Assembly (NCBI RefSeq): GCF_018687755.1
Contig: NZ_CP061305.1
Coordinates: 1,673,099-1,737,098, forward strand
Source: Polynucleobacter sp. JS-Mosq-20-D10
Lineage (GTDB): Bacteria > Pseudomonadota > Gammaproteobacteria > Burkholderiales > Burkholderiaceae
Reading direction: 5' to 3'
DNA length: 64,000 nt
Shown here in pieces: positions 44,444-52,472 of this stretch (the stretch's first letter is position 1; every line of letters begins with the position of its first letter). The notes beneath the pieces were generated by a model. It worked only from the letters and a program-made list of their open reading frames with translations, was not told where the DNA came from and did not search any database. The translations under genes and the position numbers were made by a program.

Positions 44444-44541
44444 TTAAATATATCAGCCATGGTTTGAATTTGGCGACCCCTCACTGTCCACGAGGATCAG
44501 TCCTACGCAACTTTCATACACCACCTACATCAAGTCAAACT

Positions 44542-44579
44542 ATTAACGCTTGACAATCATTAACGAGATACGTTAATAT
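44542..44579 (+). promoter_or_regulatory. higBA promoter with palindromic operator
   Basis: -35 TTGACA (44550-44555) and -10 TAATAT (44574-44579) are 18 bases apart. A perfect palindrome ATTAACG-AGATA-CGTTAAT (44559-44577) fills the spacer and overlaps the -10, and a third half-site ATTAACG lies at 44542-44548. This is where the HigA antitoxin would be expected to bind and shut off its own operon. The -10 ends five bases before the toxin ATG. Confidence 0.72.
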
Positions 44580-44584
44580 TTACT

Positions 44585-44866
44585 ATGTCAATCAAAAGCT
44601 TCAAGTGCCCTGATACTAAAAAACTATTTCAAGGGCATCGAGTACGGCGATGGATTGCCATAGAGCGACCTGCATTGCGAAAACTGGAACAACTTGACTG
44701 GTCTTTAGTTCTTGAAGATTTGCGAGTGCCACCAGGCAATCGATTGGAATCCTTAAAGGGATCTCGAAAAGGTCAGCACAGTATTCGCATTAATAATCAG
44801 TGGCACGTTTGCTTTACTTGGGTTGGGGATGGCCCAAAAAATGTTGAAATTGTCGATTATCACTAA
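44585..44866 (+). CDS. higB: HigB/GraT-type toxin (RelE/ParE superfamily)
   Basis: A 93-residue toxin expected to cut mRNA on the ribosome. The sequence matches the GraT/HigB branch: FKCPDTKKLFQG, RRWIAIERPALRKLEQLD, PPGNRLESLKGSRKGQHSIRIN and the terminal VEIVDYH. The toxin gene comes first, as in other hig loci. No Shine-Dalgarno site is visible and the predicted transcript starts at the ATG, which may keep toxin translation low compared with the antitoxin. Ten bases separate it from higA. Confidence 0.92.
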   Translation: MSIKSFKCPDTKKLFQGHRVRRWIAIERPALRKLEQLDWSLVLEDLRVPPGNRLESLKGSRKGQHSIRINNQWHVCFTWVGDGPKNVEIVDYH

Positions 44867-44878
44867 AAGGAGAAGATG

Positions 44879-45178
44879 ATGAGAACGATTGCTCCCGTCT
44901 CGCCCGGCGAGATGTTAGAAGAGGAATTTCTAAAACCCTTGGGCCTAACAAAATATCGTCTAGCCAAAGATATTGGGGTACCACCTCAACGTATCGGCGA
45001 TATTGTTGCCGGAAAGCGCTCTATTACCGCCGACACTGACTTACGACTTTGCAAGTATTTCGGACTAAGTGACGGATGGTGGTTGAGAGGCCAAGCAAAC
45101 TACGATACTGCAATTGCCAAAGAGAGCTTAAGTAAGATATTAAAGGGAATAGAGCCCTGTCAGCTGATGGCAGCGTAA
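44879..45178 (+). CDS. higA: HigA-type antitoxin, XRE-family regulator
   Basis: A 99-residue antitoxin with a helix-turn-helix: PGEMLEEEFLKPLGLTKYRLAKDIG followed by PPQRIGDIVAGKRSITADTDLRL (residues 9-60), and the HigA-typical FGLSDGWWLRGQANYD. It should bind HigB and the palindrome before the operon. Two adjacent ATG codons are possible; AAGGAG is six bases from the second and only three from the first, so I chose the second. A strong terminator follows. Confidence 0.92.
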   Translation: MRTIAPVSPGEMLEEEFLKPLGLTKYRLAKDIGVPPQRIGDIVAGKRSITADTDLRLCKYFGLSDGWWLRGQANYDTAIAKESLSKILKGIEPCQLMAA

Positions 45179-45200
45179 ATTTGCCGCTGGATTTAGTAAA

Positions 45201-45230
45201 AAAATACCAACCCGAGAGGGTTGGTATTTT
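45201..45230. terminator. Bidirectional terminator between higA and clpA
   Basis: A perfect 13-bp stem (AAAATACCAACCC / GGGTTGGTATTTT) is closed by a GAGA (GNRA) tetraloop, between convergent genes; the A and T ends of the stem act as the tracts. Confidence 0.88.
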
Positions 45231-45265
45231 CAACTAATCTCAGGCTGAAACGATTGATTCGTTGA

Positions 45266-47572
45266 TTAGATTTCTTCGGCCGGAGCCACATCAGCTTTTG
45301 GCCGCTTACCCGGAATTGCTGGAGCGTCAAACTCAAGTTGAACTTTGCCATCAGCATCAATGTCAACATCCACATGACCACCCTGCGCCAATTTACCAAA
45401 AAGTAATTCATCGGCAAGTGCTTTGCGTACCGTATCTTGAATGATTCGCTGCATTGGTCTTGCGCCCATGAGCGGGTCAAAGCCATGCTTAGCTAAATGA
45501 GCACGCAAGGCTGGGCTAAATGTAGCATCCACCTTCTTCTCATGGAGTTGCTCTTCTAACTGCATTAAGAACTTATCCACCACGCGCATGATGATGGTCT
45601 CATCAAGCGCCTTGAAGGAAACAATCGCATCTAAACGATTGCGGAACTCTGGCGTGAAGAACTTCTTAATATCCGCCATCTCATCACCGGACTCACGGGC
45701 ATTAGTAAAGCCGATGGTGGACTTCTGCATTGCTTCAGCACCGGCATTGGTTGTCATGATGATGATGACATTACGGAAATCGGTCTTGCGACCGTTGTTA
45801 TCCGTGAGGGTCCCGTGATCCATCACCTGCAAGAGAATATTGAAAATATCCGGATGGGCTTTCTCAACCTCATCGAGCAAGAGAACGCAATGCGGCTTCT
45901 TGTTAACGGCCTCAGTGAGTAAGCCGCCTTGGTCAAAGCCTACATATCCTGGAGGCGCACCAATTAAACGGCTGACCGCATGGCGCTCCATGTACTCCGA
46001 CATATCGAAGCGTAGGAGCTCAATGCCTAAGATGTAAGCGAGCTGTTTCGCAACTTCAGTCTTACCAACCCCGGTTGGGCCGGAGAATAAGAATGATCCA
46101 ATTGGCCTATCGATTTTGCCAAGACCGGCACGCGTCATCTTGATGGCGCTCGCCAAGGCCTCAATGGCAGGATCTTGACCAAACACCACACTCTTAATAT
46201 CCCGATCTAATGTTTGCAGCTTGCTACGATCATCCACCGTTACAGATTGTGGCGGTATACGGGCGATTTTCGCGACGATCTCTTCAATCTCCGGGCGACC
46301 AATGGTTTTCTTTTGCTTGGACTTAGGCAGAATACGTTGTGCTGCTCCCGCCTCATCAATTACATCAATTGCTTTGTCTGGCAAATGGCGATCGTTAATA
46401 TAGCGTGAAGACAATTCAGCTGCAGCTACTAAGGCTGCGGAAGCGTACTTAACGCCGTGGTGTTCTTCGAAGCGTGACTTCAAGCCACGCAAGATTTGTA
46501 CGGTCTGATCGACAGTTGGTTCAACCACATCAACCTTCTGGAAACGACGTGACAGCGCTGCATCCTTTTCGAAGATGCCGCGGTACTCAGTAAAGGTAGT
46601 TGCACCGATACATTTGAGCTGGCCATTTGATAGTGCAGGCTTTAGTAAATTGCTCGCATCCAATGTGCCGCCTGATGCAGCACCCGCACCAATTAAGGTG
46701 TGAATCTCATCGATAAATAAAACACCATGGGCGCTATCTTTTAAAGATTTAAGAACACTCTTCAAGCGTTGCTCAAAATCTCCGCGGTACTTAGTACCCG
46801 CCAATAGCGCGCCCATATCTAATGAATAGACTGTGGCGTCAGCCAAGATCTCAGGAACATCGCCTTTCACAATTCTCCAAGCCAAGCCTTCAGCAATTGC
46901 AGTCTTACCCACGCCCGCCTCACCAACTAATAGCGGATTATTTTTACGACGACGGCACAGTACCTGAATCACACGCTCAACTTCACTATCGCGGCCAATT
47001 AGCGGATCAATCTTGCCCTGCTTAGCCAGCACATTGAGATTCTGGGTGTATTGCTCTAAAGGGCTCTCCTTGCCACCAGACGATGCATCCTCGGTCTCTT
47101 GGGTGGCCTCAGCAGGCTTCACACTCTCAGCTTGATCTTTACGTACACCGTGGCTAATAAAGTTCACTACATCCAAACGAGTGACGCCTTGCTGCTGCAA
47201 GAAATACACCGCATGAGAATCTTTTTCACCAAAGATAGCTACGAGTACATTTGCCCCGGTAACCTCTTTCTTCCCATTTGAAGTGGATTGCACGTGCATG
47301 ATGGCGCGTTGGATCACGCGCTGAAAACCCAGAGTTGGCTGGGTATCAACTTCATCGCTACCCGGGACCACAGGCGTATTGTCGTTAATAAAATTTTTGA
47401 GCTGGGCACGAAGCTCGGCAATATTGACAGCACAGGCTTTTAAAACCTCCACTGCGGTCGCGTTGTCTAGTAAGGCGGCAAGCAAATGCTCCACCGTAAT
47501 AAATTCATGTCTTGAAGCTCGCGCATCAACAAACGCCATGTGCAAACTCACTTCTAATTCCTGGGCAATCAT
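45266..47572 (-). CDS. clpA: ATP-dependent Clp protease ATP-binding subunit ClpA
   Basis: AAA+ unfoldase that feeds substrates to ClpP. At 768 residues it has the N-terminal Clp repeat domain (residues 1-145), then two AAA+ modules with Walker A sites GEAGVGKTAIAEGLAW and GPTGVGKTEVAKQLAY, and the ClpP-docking IGF loop (KSTIGFTN). The start is at MIAQELEVSL, the family N-terminus, and overlaps the clpS stop by four bases, so ClpS and ClpA are translationally coupled. clpP is not in this window. Confidence 0.97.
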   Translation of the reverse strand: MIAQELEVSLHMAFVDARASRHEFITVEHLLAALLDNATAVEVLKACAVNIAELRAQLKNFINDNTPVVPGSDEVDTQPTLGFQRVIQRAIMHVQSTSNGKKEVTGANVLVAIFGEKDSHAVYFLQQQGVTRLDVVNFISHGVRKDQAESVKPAEATQETEDASSGGKESPLEQYTQNLNVLAKQGKIDPLIGRDSEVERVIQVLCRRRKNNPLLVGEAGVGKTAIAEGLAWRIVKGDVPEILADATVYSLDMGALLAGTKYRGDFEQRLKSVLKSLKDSAHGVLFIDEIHTLIGAGAASGGTLDASNLLKPALSNGQLKCIGATTFTEYRGIFEKDAALSRRFQKVDVVEPTVDQTVQILRGLKSRFEEHHGVKYASAALVAAAELSSRYINDRHLPDKAIDVIDEAGAAQRILPKSKQKKTIGRPEIEEIVAKIARIPPQSVTVDDRSKLQTLDRDIKSVVFGQDPAIEALASAIKMTRAGLGKIDRPIGSFLFSGPTGVGKTEVAKQLAYILGIELLRFDMSEYMERHAVSRLIGAPPGYVGFDQGGLLTEAVNKKPHCVLLLDEVEKAHPDIFNILLQVMDHGTLTDNNGRKTDFRNVIIIMTTNAGAEAMQKSTIGFTNARESGDEMADIKKFFTPEFRNRLDAIVSFKALDETIIMRVVDKFLMQLEEQLHEKKVDATFSPALRAHLAKHGFDPLMGARPMQRIIQDTVRKALADELLFGKLAQGGHVDVDIDADGKVQLEFDAPAIPGKRPKADVAPAEEI

Positions 47573-47916
47573 GCTTCCTCCATAGTGCACTGTAGTGGGT
47601 GACCCGCTTCGCGGGAGAGCTCGATAACTTGATGCACTTTTGTTGCCGCAACATCACGTGTAAATAAACCGCAAATGCCTTTGCCAACTAAATGAACCTG
47701 CAACATGATCCTTGTAGCCGTTTCATGATCCTTATTAAAATACTCCTGAATGACCATCACCACAAATTCCATTGGCGTGTAATCGTCATTTAATAGTAAA
47801 ACTTTATACATCGAAGGCGACTTTAGTTTCTCGGCCTGCTTTTCGAGAAGAATGGTGTCCTCAATGTGGGGGTTGTTTGGATTGCCAACCGTTGGATTTT
47901 TCGTTGTACGACTCAT
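47569..47916 (-). CDS. clpS: ClpA adaptor ClpS (N-end rule)
   Basis: A 115-residue adaptor that delivers N-degron substrates to ClpA. The core YKVLLLNDDYTPMEFVV and VIQEYFNKDHETATRIM, with the following VHLVGKGICG, is typical; the first 40 residues form a flexible tail. I start at MSRTTKNPT; the ATG three codons earlier overlaps a TAGAAT -10-like hexamer. That hexamer ends seven bases before the chosen ATG, again suggesting a leaderless message. Confidence 0.94.
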   Translation of the reverse strand: MSRTTKNPTVGNPNNPHIEDTILLEKQAEKLKSPSMYKVLLLNDDYTPMEFVVMVIQEYFNKDHETATRIMLQVHLVGKGICGLFTRDVAATKVHQVIELSREAGHPLQCTMEEA

Positions 47917-47923
47917 ATGAAAC

Positions 47924-47929
47924 ATTCTA
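47924..47929 (-). promoter_or_regulatory. Candidate -10 of clpS-clpA
   Basis: TAGAAT on the minus strand lies seven bases before the clpS ATG. -35 likeness at 17 bases is poor. The rest of the clpS/cspA gap (47930-48201) holds an imperfect hairpin with a 20-base loop (47955-47993), an A-rich tract, a terminator-like hairpin and the cspA promoter. Confidence 0.35.
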
Positions 47930-48020
47930 AACACAGATGTAAAAATTAGGATTTAGGCGCTTTGTTGCAAAAAAACCATCAAGAAAGTGCCTTAAACACT
48001 ATATTGGGGCATTTTTCGAT

Positions 48021-48062
48021 AAAAAAAGGGGGGTTAAATAGTAACTATATTTACCCACCCCC
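48021..48062 (-). terminator. Terminator-like hairpin on the minus strand upstream of cspA
   Basis: On the minus strand a G-run arm, TAAATA, a 7-base loop, TATTTA and a C-run arm are followed directly by seven T (plus-strand A tract 48021-48027). The stem has 11-12 pairs with a small internal loop. There is no known minus-strand gene upstream; the only sequence feeding it is antisense to the cspA leader and gene. Confidence 0.6.
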
Positions 48063-48091
48063 TTGACACCCCACCATAAAGGGCAAACAAT
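48063..48091 (+). promoter_or_regulatory. Probable cspA promoter with long leader
   Basis: A perfect -35 TTGACA and a -10-like AACAAT are 17 bases apart, giving a leader of about 104 bases, as usual for cold shock genes whose leader refolds with temperature. The leader includes the perfect palindrome CTTCAATTGAAG (48103-48114) and a GGAG ribosome site five bases before the ATG. Confidence 0.5.
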
Positions 48092-48201
48092 CAGGGGGTA
48101 GGCTTCAATTGAAGTCCTATTTAGGCGTGTTGTAGAGCGAGACTGATTAAAAAGTATTCACCCTCATCACGGTTGTTTTAAGTTTATGTAATGGAGTTCG
48201 C

Positions 48202-48405
48202 ATGGCGACCGGAATTGTTAAGTGGTTCAATGATGCAAAAGGTTTTGGCTTTATCAAACCTGATGATGGTGAAGAAGAGTTGTTTGCGCATTTCAGCGCA
48301 ATCACAATGCCTGGGTTTAAAACACTCAAGGAAAACCAAAAGGTAACGTTTGATATTACCCAAGGTCCTAAGGGCAAGCAAGCTACTAATATCCAAGCAG
48401 CTTAA
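48202..48405 (+). CDS. cspA: Cold shock protein, CspA family
   Basis: A 67-residue single-strand nucleic acid chaperone with the RNP1 motif KGFGFIKPDDG and RNP2 ELFAHFSAI, starting MATGIVKWFNDAKG. The CspA/CspD subclass cannot be fixed from the sequence alone. It stands alone, with a long upstream region and its own terminator. Confidence 0.96.
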   Translation: MATGIVKWFNDAKGFGFIKPDDGEEELFAHFSAITMPGFKTLKENQKVTFDITQGPKGKQATNIQAA

Positions 48406-48424
48406 TCTGCTTTAGATCATTACT

Positions 48425-48456
48425 AAAACCCAGGACTTGTTCCTGGGTTTTTTTTC
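48425..48456 (+). terminator. cspA terminator
   Basis: An 11-bp stem (AAAACCCAGGA / TCCTGGGTTTT) with a 5-base loop is followed by more T residues. Confidence 0.9.
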
Positions 48457-48526
48457 GCCTGTATTTTCTTGTCTTGCTAGCCCTGCCTTAGAATTACCCT
48501 CACCCACTAAGAACATTCAGAACACC

Positions 48527-48982
48527 ATGCATTTACCCCACATTAAACAATTCATTTTTTCGCTTACGGCGATTGCTGGGATCTTTCCAGGCACTACGTT
48601 TGCACAACAGAATGTCGGCCTGCCTACAGTTGAACTCAAAACTGGAATCTATCGTATTCAAGCAGAGTTAGCTGATACACCTAAAGCTCGCGAGGTCGGA
48701 CTCATGAATCGCACCAGCATGCCCACGAACTCTGGCATGCTTTTTATCTTTGAGCAAAAAGCAGGGCATTGCTTCTGGATGAACAACACAAAGATTCCAC
48801 TGTCGATTGCCTTCATTGCTGATGACGGCAAGATTGTCAATATTGAAGAGATGCAGGCGGAGACCACCAATAACCACTGCCCTAAGGCAATAGTACGTTA
48901 TGCACTTGAGATGAATAAACAGTGGTTCTCAGAAAGAGTGATTGTTCCTGGCACAGTCATTCAAGGACTACCTAAAAAATAA
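48527..48982 (+). CDS. Exported DUF192 family protein
   Basis: A 151-residue protein with a signal peptide (hydrophobic residues about 8-25, likely cleavage after TFA near 26) and a single DUF192 domain: AKAREVGLMNR-like segment KAREVGLMNRTSMP, GMLFIFEQKAGHCFWMNNTKIPLSIAFI and YALEMNKQWFS. The family's function is unknown. I start at MHLPHIKQF; the longer open frame upstream overlaps the cspA terminator. A TAGAAT at 48488-48493 may be the -10. Confidence 0.87.
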   Translation: MHLPHIKQFIFSLTAIAGIFPGTTFAQQNVGLPTVELKTGIYRIQAELADTPKAREVGLMNRTSMPTNSGMLFIFEQKAGHCFWMNNTKIPLSIAFIADDGKIVNIEEMQAETTNNHCPKAIVRYALEMNKQWFSERVIVPGTVIQGLPKK

Positions 48983-49003
48983 GAGGGTGATCGTAGCTAT
49001 AAA

Positions 49004-49037
49004 ACAAAAAACGCAGAGCGAGGTCTGCGTTTTCTTT
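49004..49037. terminator. Bidirectional terminator between the DUF192 gene and ppnP
   Basis: A 10-bp stem (AAAACGCAGA / TCTGCGTTTT) with a 6-base loop, followed by CTTTT and preceded by an A tract, lies between convergent genes. Confidence 0.86.
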
Positions 49038-49076
49038 TAGGCGAAAAAGAAATGTTCGCCTTGCTCGCCGACTCAC

Positions 49077-49382
49077 TTATTCAAAATGGCATACGTAGTG
49101 CACTGGAGACTCAGCGCGAATGATGAAATAACCGCCTTTTTCTACTTCCCAGCTTTGACCCGCTTTGAACTCGACCTCTGGGGCACCGTTAATGCTGACA
49201 AACGCATTACCATCAACTACTTCCATGATTTCTTTAGTGCTCAGGTCAAAACGTAAAGTACTTGGCAACACGACGCCCACAGATTTACGAATGCCGTTTG
49301 GCAAAGTCACAGTATGGGATACGCACTTACCATCGAAAAATACATTGGCTTTTTTGCCTACAGAAACTTGATCAAATTGCAT
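49077..49382 (-). CDS. ppnP: Pyrimidine/purine nucleoside phosphorylase PpnP (DUF1255)
   Basis: A 101-residue cupin-fold protein. It has the family pattern KANVFFDGKCVSHTV, GIRKSVGVVLPSTLRF, EIMEVVDG and FKAGQSWEVEKGGYF, ending in the YVCHFE tail region. Family members phosphorolyse several nucleosides. It follows argG by 45 bases on the same strand and may be cotranscribed, though a functional link with arginine synthesis is not evident. Confidence 0.92.
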   Translation of the reverse strand: MQFDQVSVGKKANVFFDGKCVSHTVTLPNGIRKSVGVVLPSTLRFDLSTKEIMEVVDGNAFVSINGAPEVEFKAGQSWEVEKGGYFIIRAESPVHYVCHFE

Positions 49383-49427
49383 CTTTATTCTTTCTAATCT
49401 GAATTACTGGTTTGTTGTTTATCTTCA

Positions 49428-50657
49428 TTATTTAGCACGCTTACGTCTTGCAGTTTCAGCAATTCGCATACGTAAGGCATTGAGCTTAATAAATCCACCC
49501 GCATCGGCTTGGTTATACGCACCGCCATCATCATCAAAAGTAGCGATAGTCTGATCAAACAAAGTATTCGCTGAATCACGCGAGATCACAGAGACAGATC
49601 CTTTGTAGAGCTTCAGACGCACAACACCATTAACCATCTGCTGCGTATGATCGATCAAGGTCTGAAGGGCCAGACGCTCTGGCGCCCACCACAGACCGTT
49701 GTAGATCAGGCTTGCGTAACGCGGCATCAGGTCATCCTTGAGGTGAGCTACTTCACGGTCCAGAGTAATACTCTCAATGCCGCGGTGTGCTTTTAACAAG
49801 ATAGTGCCGCCAGGGGTTTCATAGCAGCCACGGCTCTTCATGCCTACAAAACGGTTCTCAACCAAGTCAAGACGACCAATACCATGCATGCCACCAATAC
49901 GATTGAGTTCAGCCAACAACTCATGTGGCTTGTAAGCCTTGCCATTAATTGCCACCGGATCACCGGCACGGAATTCAATTTCAATAATTTCTGGGGCGTC
50001 TGGAGCCTTCTCAGGAGACACTGTCCAACGCCACATAGATTCTTCTGCTTCAGCATTCGGGTTCTCGAGATGACGACCTTCATAGCTGATGTGCAATAAG
50101 TTGGCATCCATTGAATAAGGTGAGCCGCCCTGCTTATGCTTCATCTCTACTGGGATGCCATGTTTTTCTGCATAGGCCATCAATTTTTCACGGGAGAGCA
50201 AATCCCACTCGCGCCATGGTGCGATTACCTTAATTCCTGGCTCAAGTGCGTAGTAGCCTAACTCAAAACGTACTTGGTCATTCCCTTTACCAGTGGCGCC
50301 ATGCGATACAGAGTCAGCACCAGTAGCACGGGCAATTTCAATTTGGCGCTTCGCGATTAATGGGCGTGCAATGGAGGTGCCTAAAAGGTACTCGCCCTCG
50401 TAAATCGTATTGGCGCGGAACATGGGGAACACAAAGTCACGCACAAACTCTTCACGCAAATCATCGATAAAGATATTCTCTGGCTTGATGCCAAACTGCA
50501 GCGCTTTGGCACGGGCCGGCTCCAACTCTTCACCCTGACCTAAATCAGCTGTGAAAGTAACGATCTCACACTGATAAGTATCTTGAAGCCATTTAAGAAT
50601 CACACTGGTATCAAGACCGCCGGAATACGCTAAAACTACTTTTTTAATATCAGACAT
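49428..50657 (-). CDS. argG: Argininosuccinate synthase
   Basis: Joins citrulline and aspartate, using ATP. At 409 residues it has the ATP PP-loop AYSGGLDTSVILKWL at the N-terminus, SHGATGKGNDQVRFEL, and GIESITLDREVAHLKDDLM. It is of the short bacterial type. It lies 58 bases behind argF, so ornithine carbamoyltransferase and the next enzyme of the pathway are encoded together. The ribosome site is weak. Confidence 0.97.
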   Translation of the reverse strand: MSDIKKVVLAYSGGLDTSVILKWLQDTYQCEIVTFTADLGQGEELEPARAKALQFGIKPENIFIDDLREEFVRDFVFPMFRANTIYEGEYLLGTSIARPLIAKRQIEIARATGADSVSHGATGKGNDQVRFELGYYALEPGIKVIAPWREWDLLSREKLMAYAEKHGIPVEMKHKQGGSPYSMDANLLHISYEGRHLENPNAEAEESMWRWTVSPEKAPDAPEIIEIEFRAGDPVAINGKAYKPHELLAELNRIGGMHGIGRLDLVENRFVGMKSRGCYETPGGTILLKAHRGIESITLDREVAHLKDDLMPRYASLIYNGLWWAPERLALQTLIDHTQQMVNGVVRLKLYKGSVSVISRDSANTLFDQTIATFDDDGGAYNQADAGGFIKLNALRMRIAETARRKRAK

Positions 50658-50715
50658 GATTTCTATTCAATCAAAAAATTAACTAATCAATAACAAAGGT
50701 AAATTACTTATACAC

Positions 50716-51663
50716 TTAGTCCAAGCGGCCGCAGAGTAAATACTCCATCAAGGCCTTTTGAACATGCAAACGATTTTCAGCCTCTTCCCAAACGATGCTT
50801 TGAGGACCATCGATTACTTCTGCGGAAACCTCTTCACCACGGTGCGCTGGCAAGCAATGCATAAACAAAGCCTCTGGTTTTGCCAATGCCATGAGCTCTT
50901 CATCGACCATCCAGTCTTTAAAAGCAGTCATACGAGAAGTATTTTCATCTTCGTAGCCCATGCTAGTCCATACATCGGTAGTAACCAAGTCGGCACCTTT
51001 GCAAGCATCCCTTGGATCAGCGCAAATGGTTAAATGCTTCAACGCTTTTTCGGTCAGCATGGCACCATCCAATTGATAGCCGACGGGCGCAGAAAAACGA
51101 ATTTGAAAATCCAAACATTCTGCTGCCTGTATCCAGGTGTAGGCCATATTGTTGGCATCACCTACCCAAGCAACCGTTTTTCCCTGAATCGAACCGCGTG
51201 CTTCGACAAAAGTGAAGATATCAGCCAATACCTGACAAGGATGGTACTCATTGGTAAGGCCATTAATCACAGGCACTCGAGAATTGGCGGCAAAGCGCTC
51301 AATAATCTCTTGGCCGAAAGTACGGATCATGATGATGTCCGTCATCCTAGAAATCACCTGCGCAGCGTCCTCTACTGGCTCGCCACGACCCAACTGGGTG
51401 TCACGGGTGTTGAGGTATACAGCATGGCCACCAAGCTGGTGTATACCCGCCTCAAACGAAAGGCGAGTACGAGTCGAATGCTTTTCAAAGATCATCGCTA
51501 GAGTGCGGTCGTGTAAGGGGTGCCAAGTCTCATAACTTTTGAACTTCGTTTTGAGCCAAGCGGAGCGCTTGAGGAGATAGTCATATTCTTCGCGTGTCAG
51601 GTCAGCAAACTGCAAGTAATGCTTAACCTGGCCAGGCACTTGGGGCTTTGCCAAAGATGTCAT
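50716..51663 (-). CDS. argF: Ornithine carbamoyltransferase
   Basis: Makes citrulline from ornithine and carbamoyl phosphate. The 315-residue sequence shows the carbamoyl phosphate loop STRTRLSFEAG, HPCQVLADIFT, the ornithine-side TDVWTSMG and the catalytic HCLPAHRGEEV. I start at MTSLAKPQVPG, which fits homologues and has AGAAAG upstream; the ATG 11 codons earlier is less likely. It is first in argF-argG-ppnP. Confidence 0.96.
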   Translation of the reverse strand: MTSLAKPQVPGQVKHYLQFADLTREEYDYLLKRSAWLKTKFKSYETWHPLHDRTLAMIFEKHSTRTRLSFEAGIHQLGGHAVYLNTRDTQLGRGEPVEDAAQVISRMTDIIMIRTFGQEIIERFAANSRVPVINGLTNEYHPCQVLADIFTFVEARGSIQGKTVAWVGDANNMAYTWIQAAECLDFQIRFSAPVGYQLDGAMLTEKALKHLTICADPRDACKGADLVTTDVWTSMGYEDENTSRMTAFKDWMVDEELMALAKPEALFMHCLPAHRGEEVSAEVIDGPQSIVWEEAENRLHVQKALMEYLLCGRLD

Positions 51664-51743
51664 TGTTGAGCTTTCTACTAGAGTTTTAGCTTGCATTTTT
51701 TGTTTGGGGCATCGAACTGCACGAAAATAGTTCCTAAAGTCAT

Positions 51744-51780
51744 CTTAGGGCCTTCGCAGACTGTTAAGCTAAGGCCTAAG
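51744..51780. repeat. Inverted repeat in the argF / DUF3579 divergent region
   Basis: Arms CTTAGG(G)CCTT and AAGGCCTAAG match over 10 bp with one bulged G, around a 16-base loop. It lies in the 152-base gap between argF and the DUF3579 gene, roughly 80 bases from one start and 35 from the other. It could be a regulator site or an RNA hairpin; no T run follows. Confidence 0.55.
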
Positions 51781-51815
51781 CAACACCGATTCCTTACTAC
51801 GATTTCTACGCCAAC

Positions 51816-52130
51816 TTGAACCACAAAAAGCTTTTCATTCAAGGCATTACAACCTCTGGCAAACCTTTTCGACCTAGCGACTGGGCCGAACGTCTTTGCG
51901 GAGTGATGGCCACTTTTCGCCCGCCAGGCGATGCTGGCGATCCCCGCTTCACTTACTCGCCTTATGCCAGACCAGTGGTTATTGCAAATGTAACCTGCGT
52001 TGTTATTGACACTAGGCTAAGAGACCTCGATCCGAGAGCGCTCGACTTTGTCATCAACTTTGCCAAAGACAATTGCCTACCAATCGAAGAAGCCTGCGAA
52101 TTTGAACCGAATTCGCAATCCCAACCCTAA
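51816..52130 (+). CDS. DUF3579 family protein
   Basis: A 104-residue protein of unknown function found next to argF in many betaproteobacteria. The conserved part is LFIQGITTSGKPFRPSDWAE, RLCGVM, and CLPIEEACEFEP near the end. The start codon appears to be TTG (MNHKKLFIQG), since no ATG precedes the conserved segment; a TACGAT -10-like hexamer lies 12 bases before it. It is convergent with rpsT. Confidence 0.85.
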   Translation: MNHKKLFIQGITTSGKPFRPSDWAERLCGVMATFRPPGDAGDPRFTYSPYARPVVIANVTCVVIDTRLRDLDPRALDFVINFAKDNCLPIEEACEFEPNSQSQP

Positions 52131-52160
52131 AAACAAAAACCCGCTCTGATAAGGAGCGGG
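52131..52160 (-). terminator. rpsT terminator
   Basis: On the minus strand a CCCGCTC / GAGCGGG stem with a 7-base loop is followed by TTTTTGTTTTT. The plus-strand side lacks a T run, so it mainly serves rpsT. Confidence 0.85.
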
Positions 52161-52205
52161 CTTAGACCCAGATTACTCTAGGGTCTGCCTAAATCTATTA
52201 AAGTC

Positions 52206-52472
52206 TTACGCTGCCATCGCCTTAATAGCTGCAGACAATCGTGACTTCTGACGTGATGCAGTATTTTTGTGGGCAATCTTTTTGTCAGCAATCTTGTCGA
52301 TTGTGGACTGAGTTGCTGCGAATACTTTAGCAGCAGCGTCCTTATCGCCAGTTTCAATTGCTTTGCGAACTGCCTTGATGGAAGTACGTAGCTTTGAACG
52401 CAAGCTAGAGTTGTGCTCATTCTGTTTTACTGCCTGCCGTGCGCGTTTACGCGCTTGTGCGGTATTGGCCAT
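52206..52472 (-). CDS. rpsT: 30S ribosomal protein bS20
   Basis: An 88-residue, Ala/Lys-rich three-helix protein that binds 16S rRNA, starting MANTAQARKRARQAVKQN and ending SRLSAAIKAM. AAGG lies before the ATG. On the minus strand a TTAACC and TATAGC pair spaced 17 bases may be the promoter. It is divergent from murJ with a 153-base gap, the frequent rpsT-murJ arrangement. Confidence 0.96.
   Translation of the reverse strand: MANTAQARKRARQAVKQNEHNSSLRSKLRTSIKAVRKAIETGDKDAAAKVFAATQSTIDKIADKKIAHKNTASRQKSRLSAAIKAMAA

Noticed and set aside
44444..44541. Gap between dut and the higBA operator searched for attachment sites or an integration scar
   Set aside because: No direct repeat matching the far side of higA and no tRNA end could be seen by eye.
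47955..47993. Nine-pair inverted repeat (AGGCGCTTT / AAAGTGCCT) in the clpS/cspA gap
   Set aside because: The loop is 20 bases, one pair is G-U and no T run follows on either strand; too weak to call a regulatory RNA or terminator.
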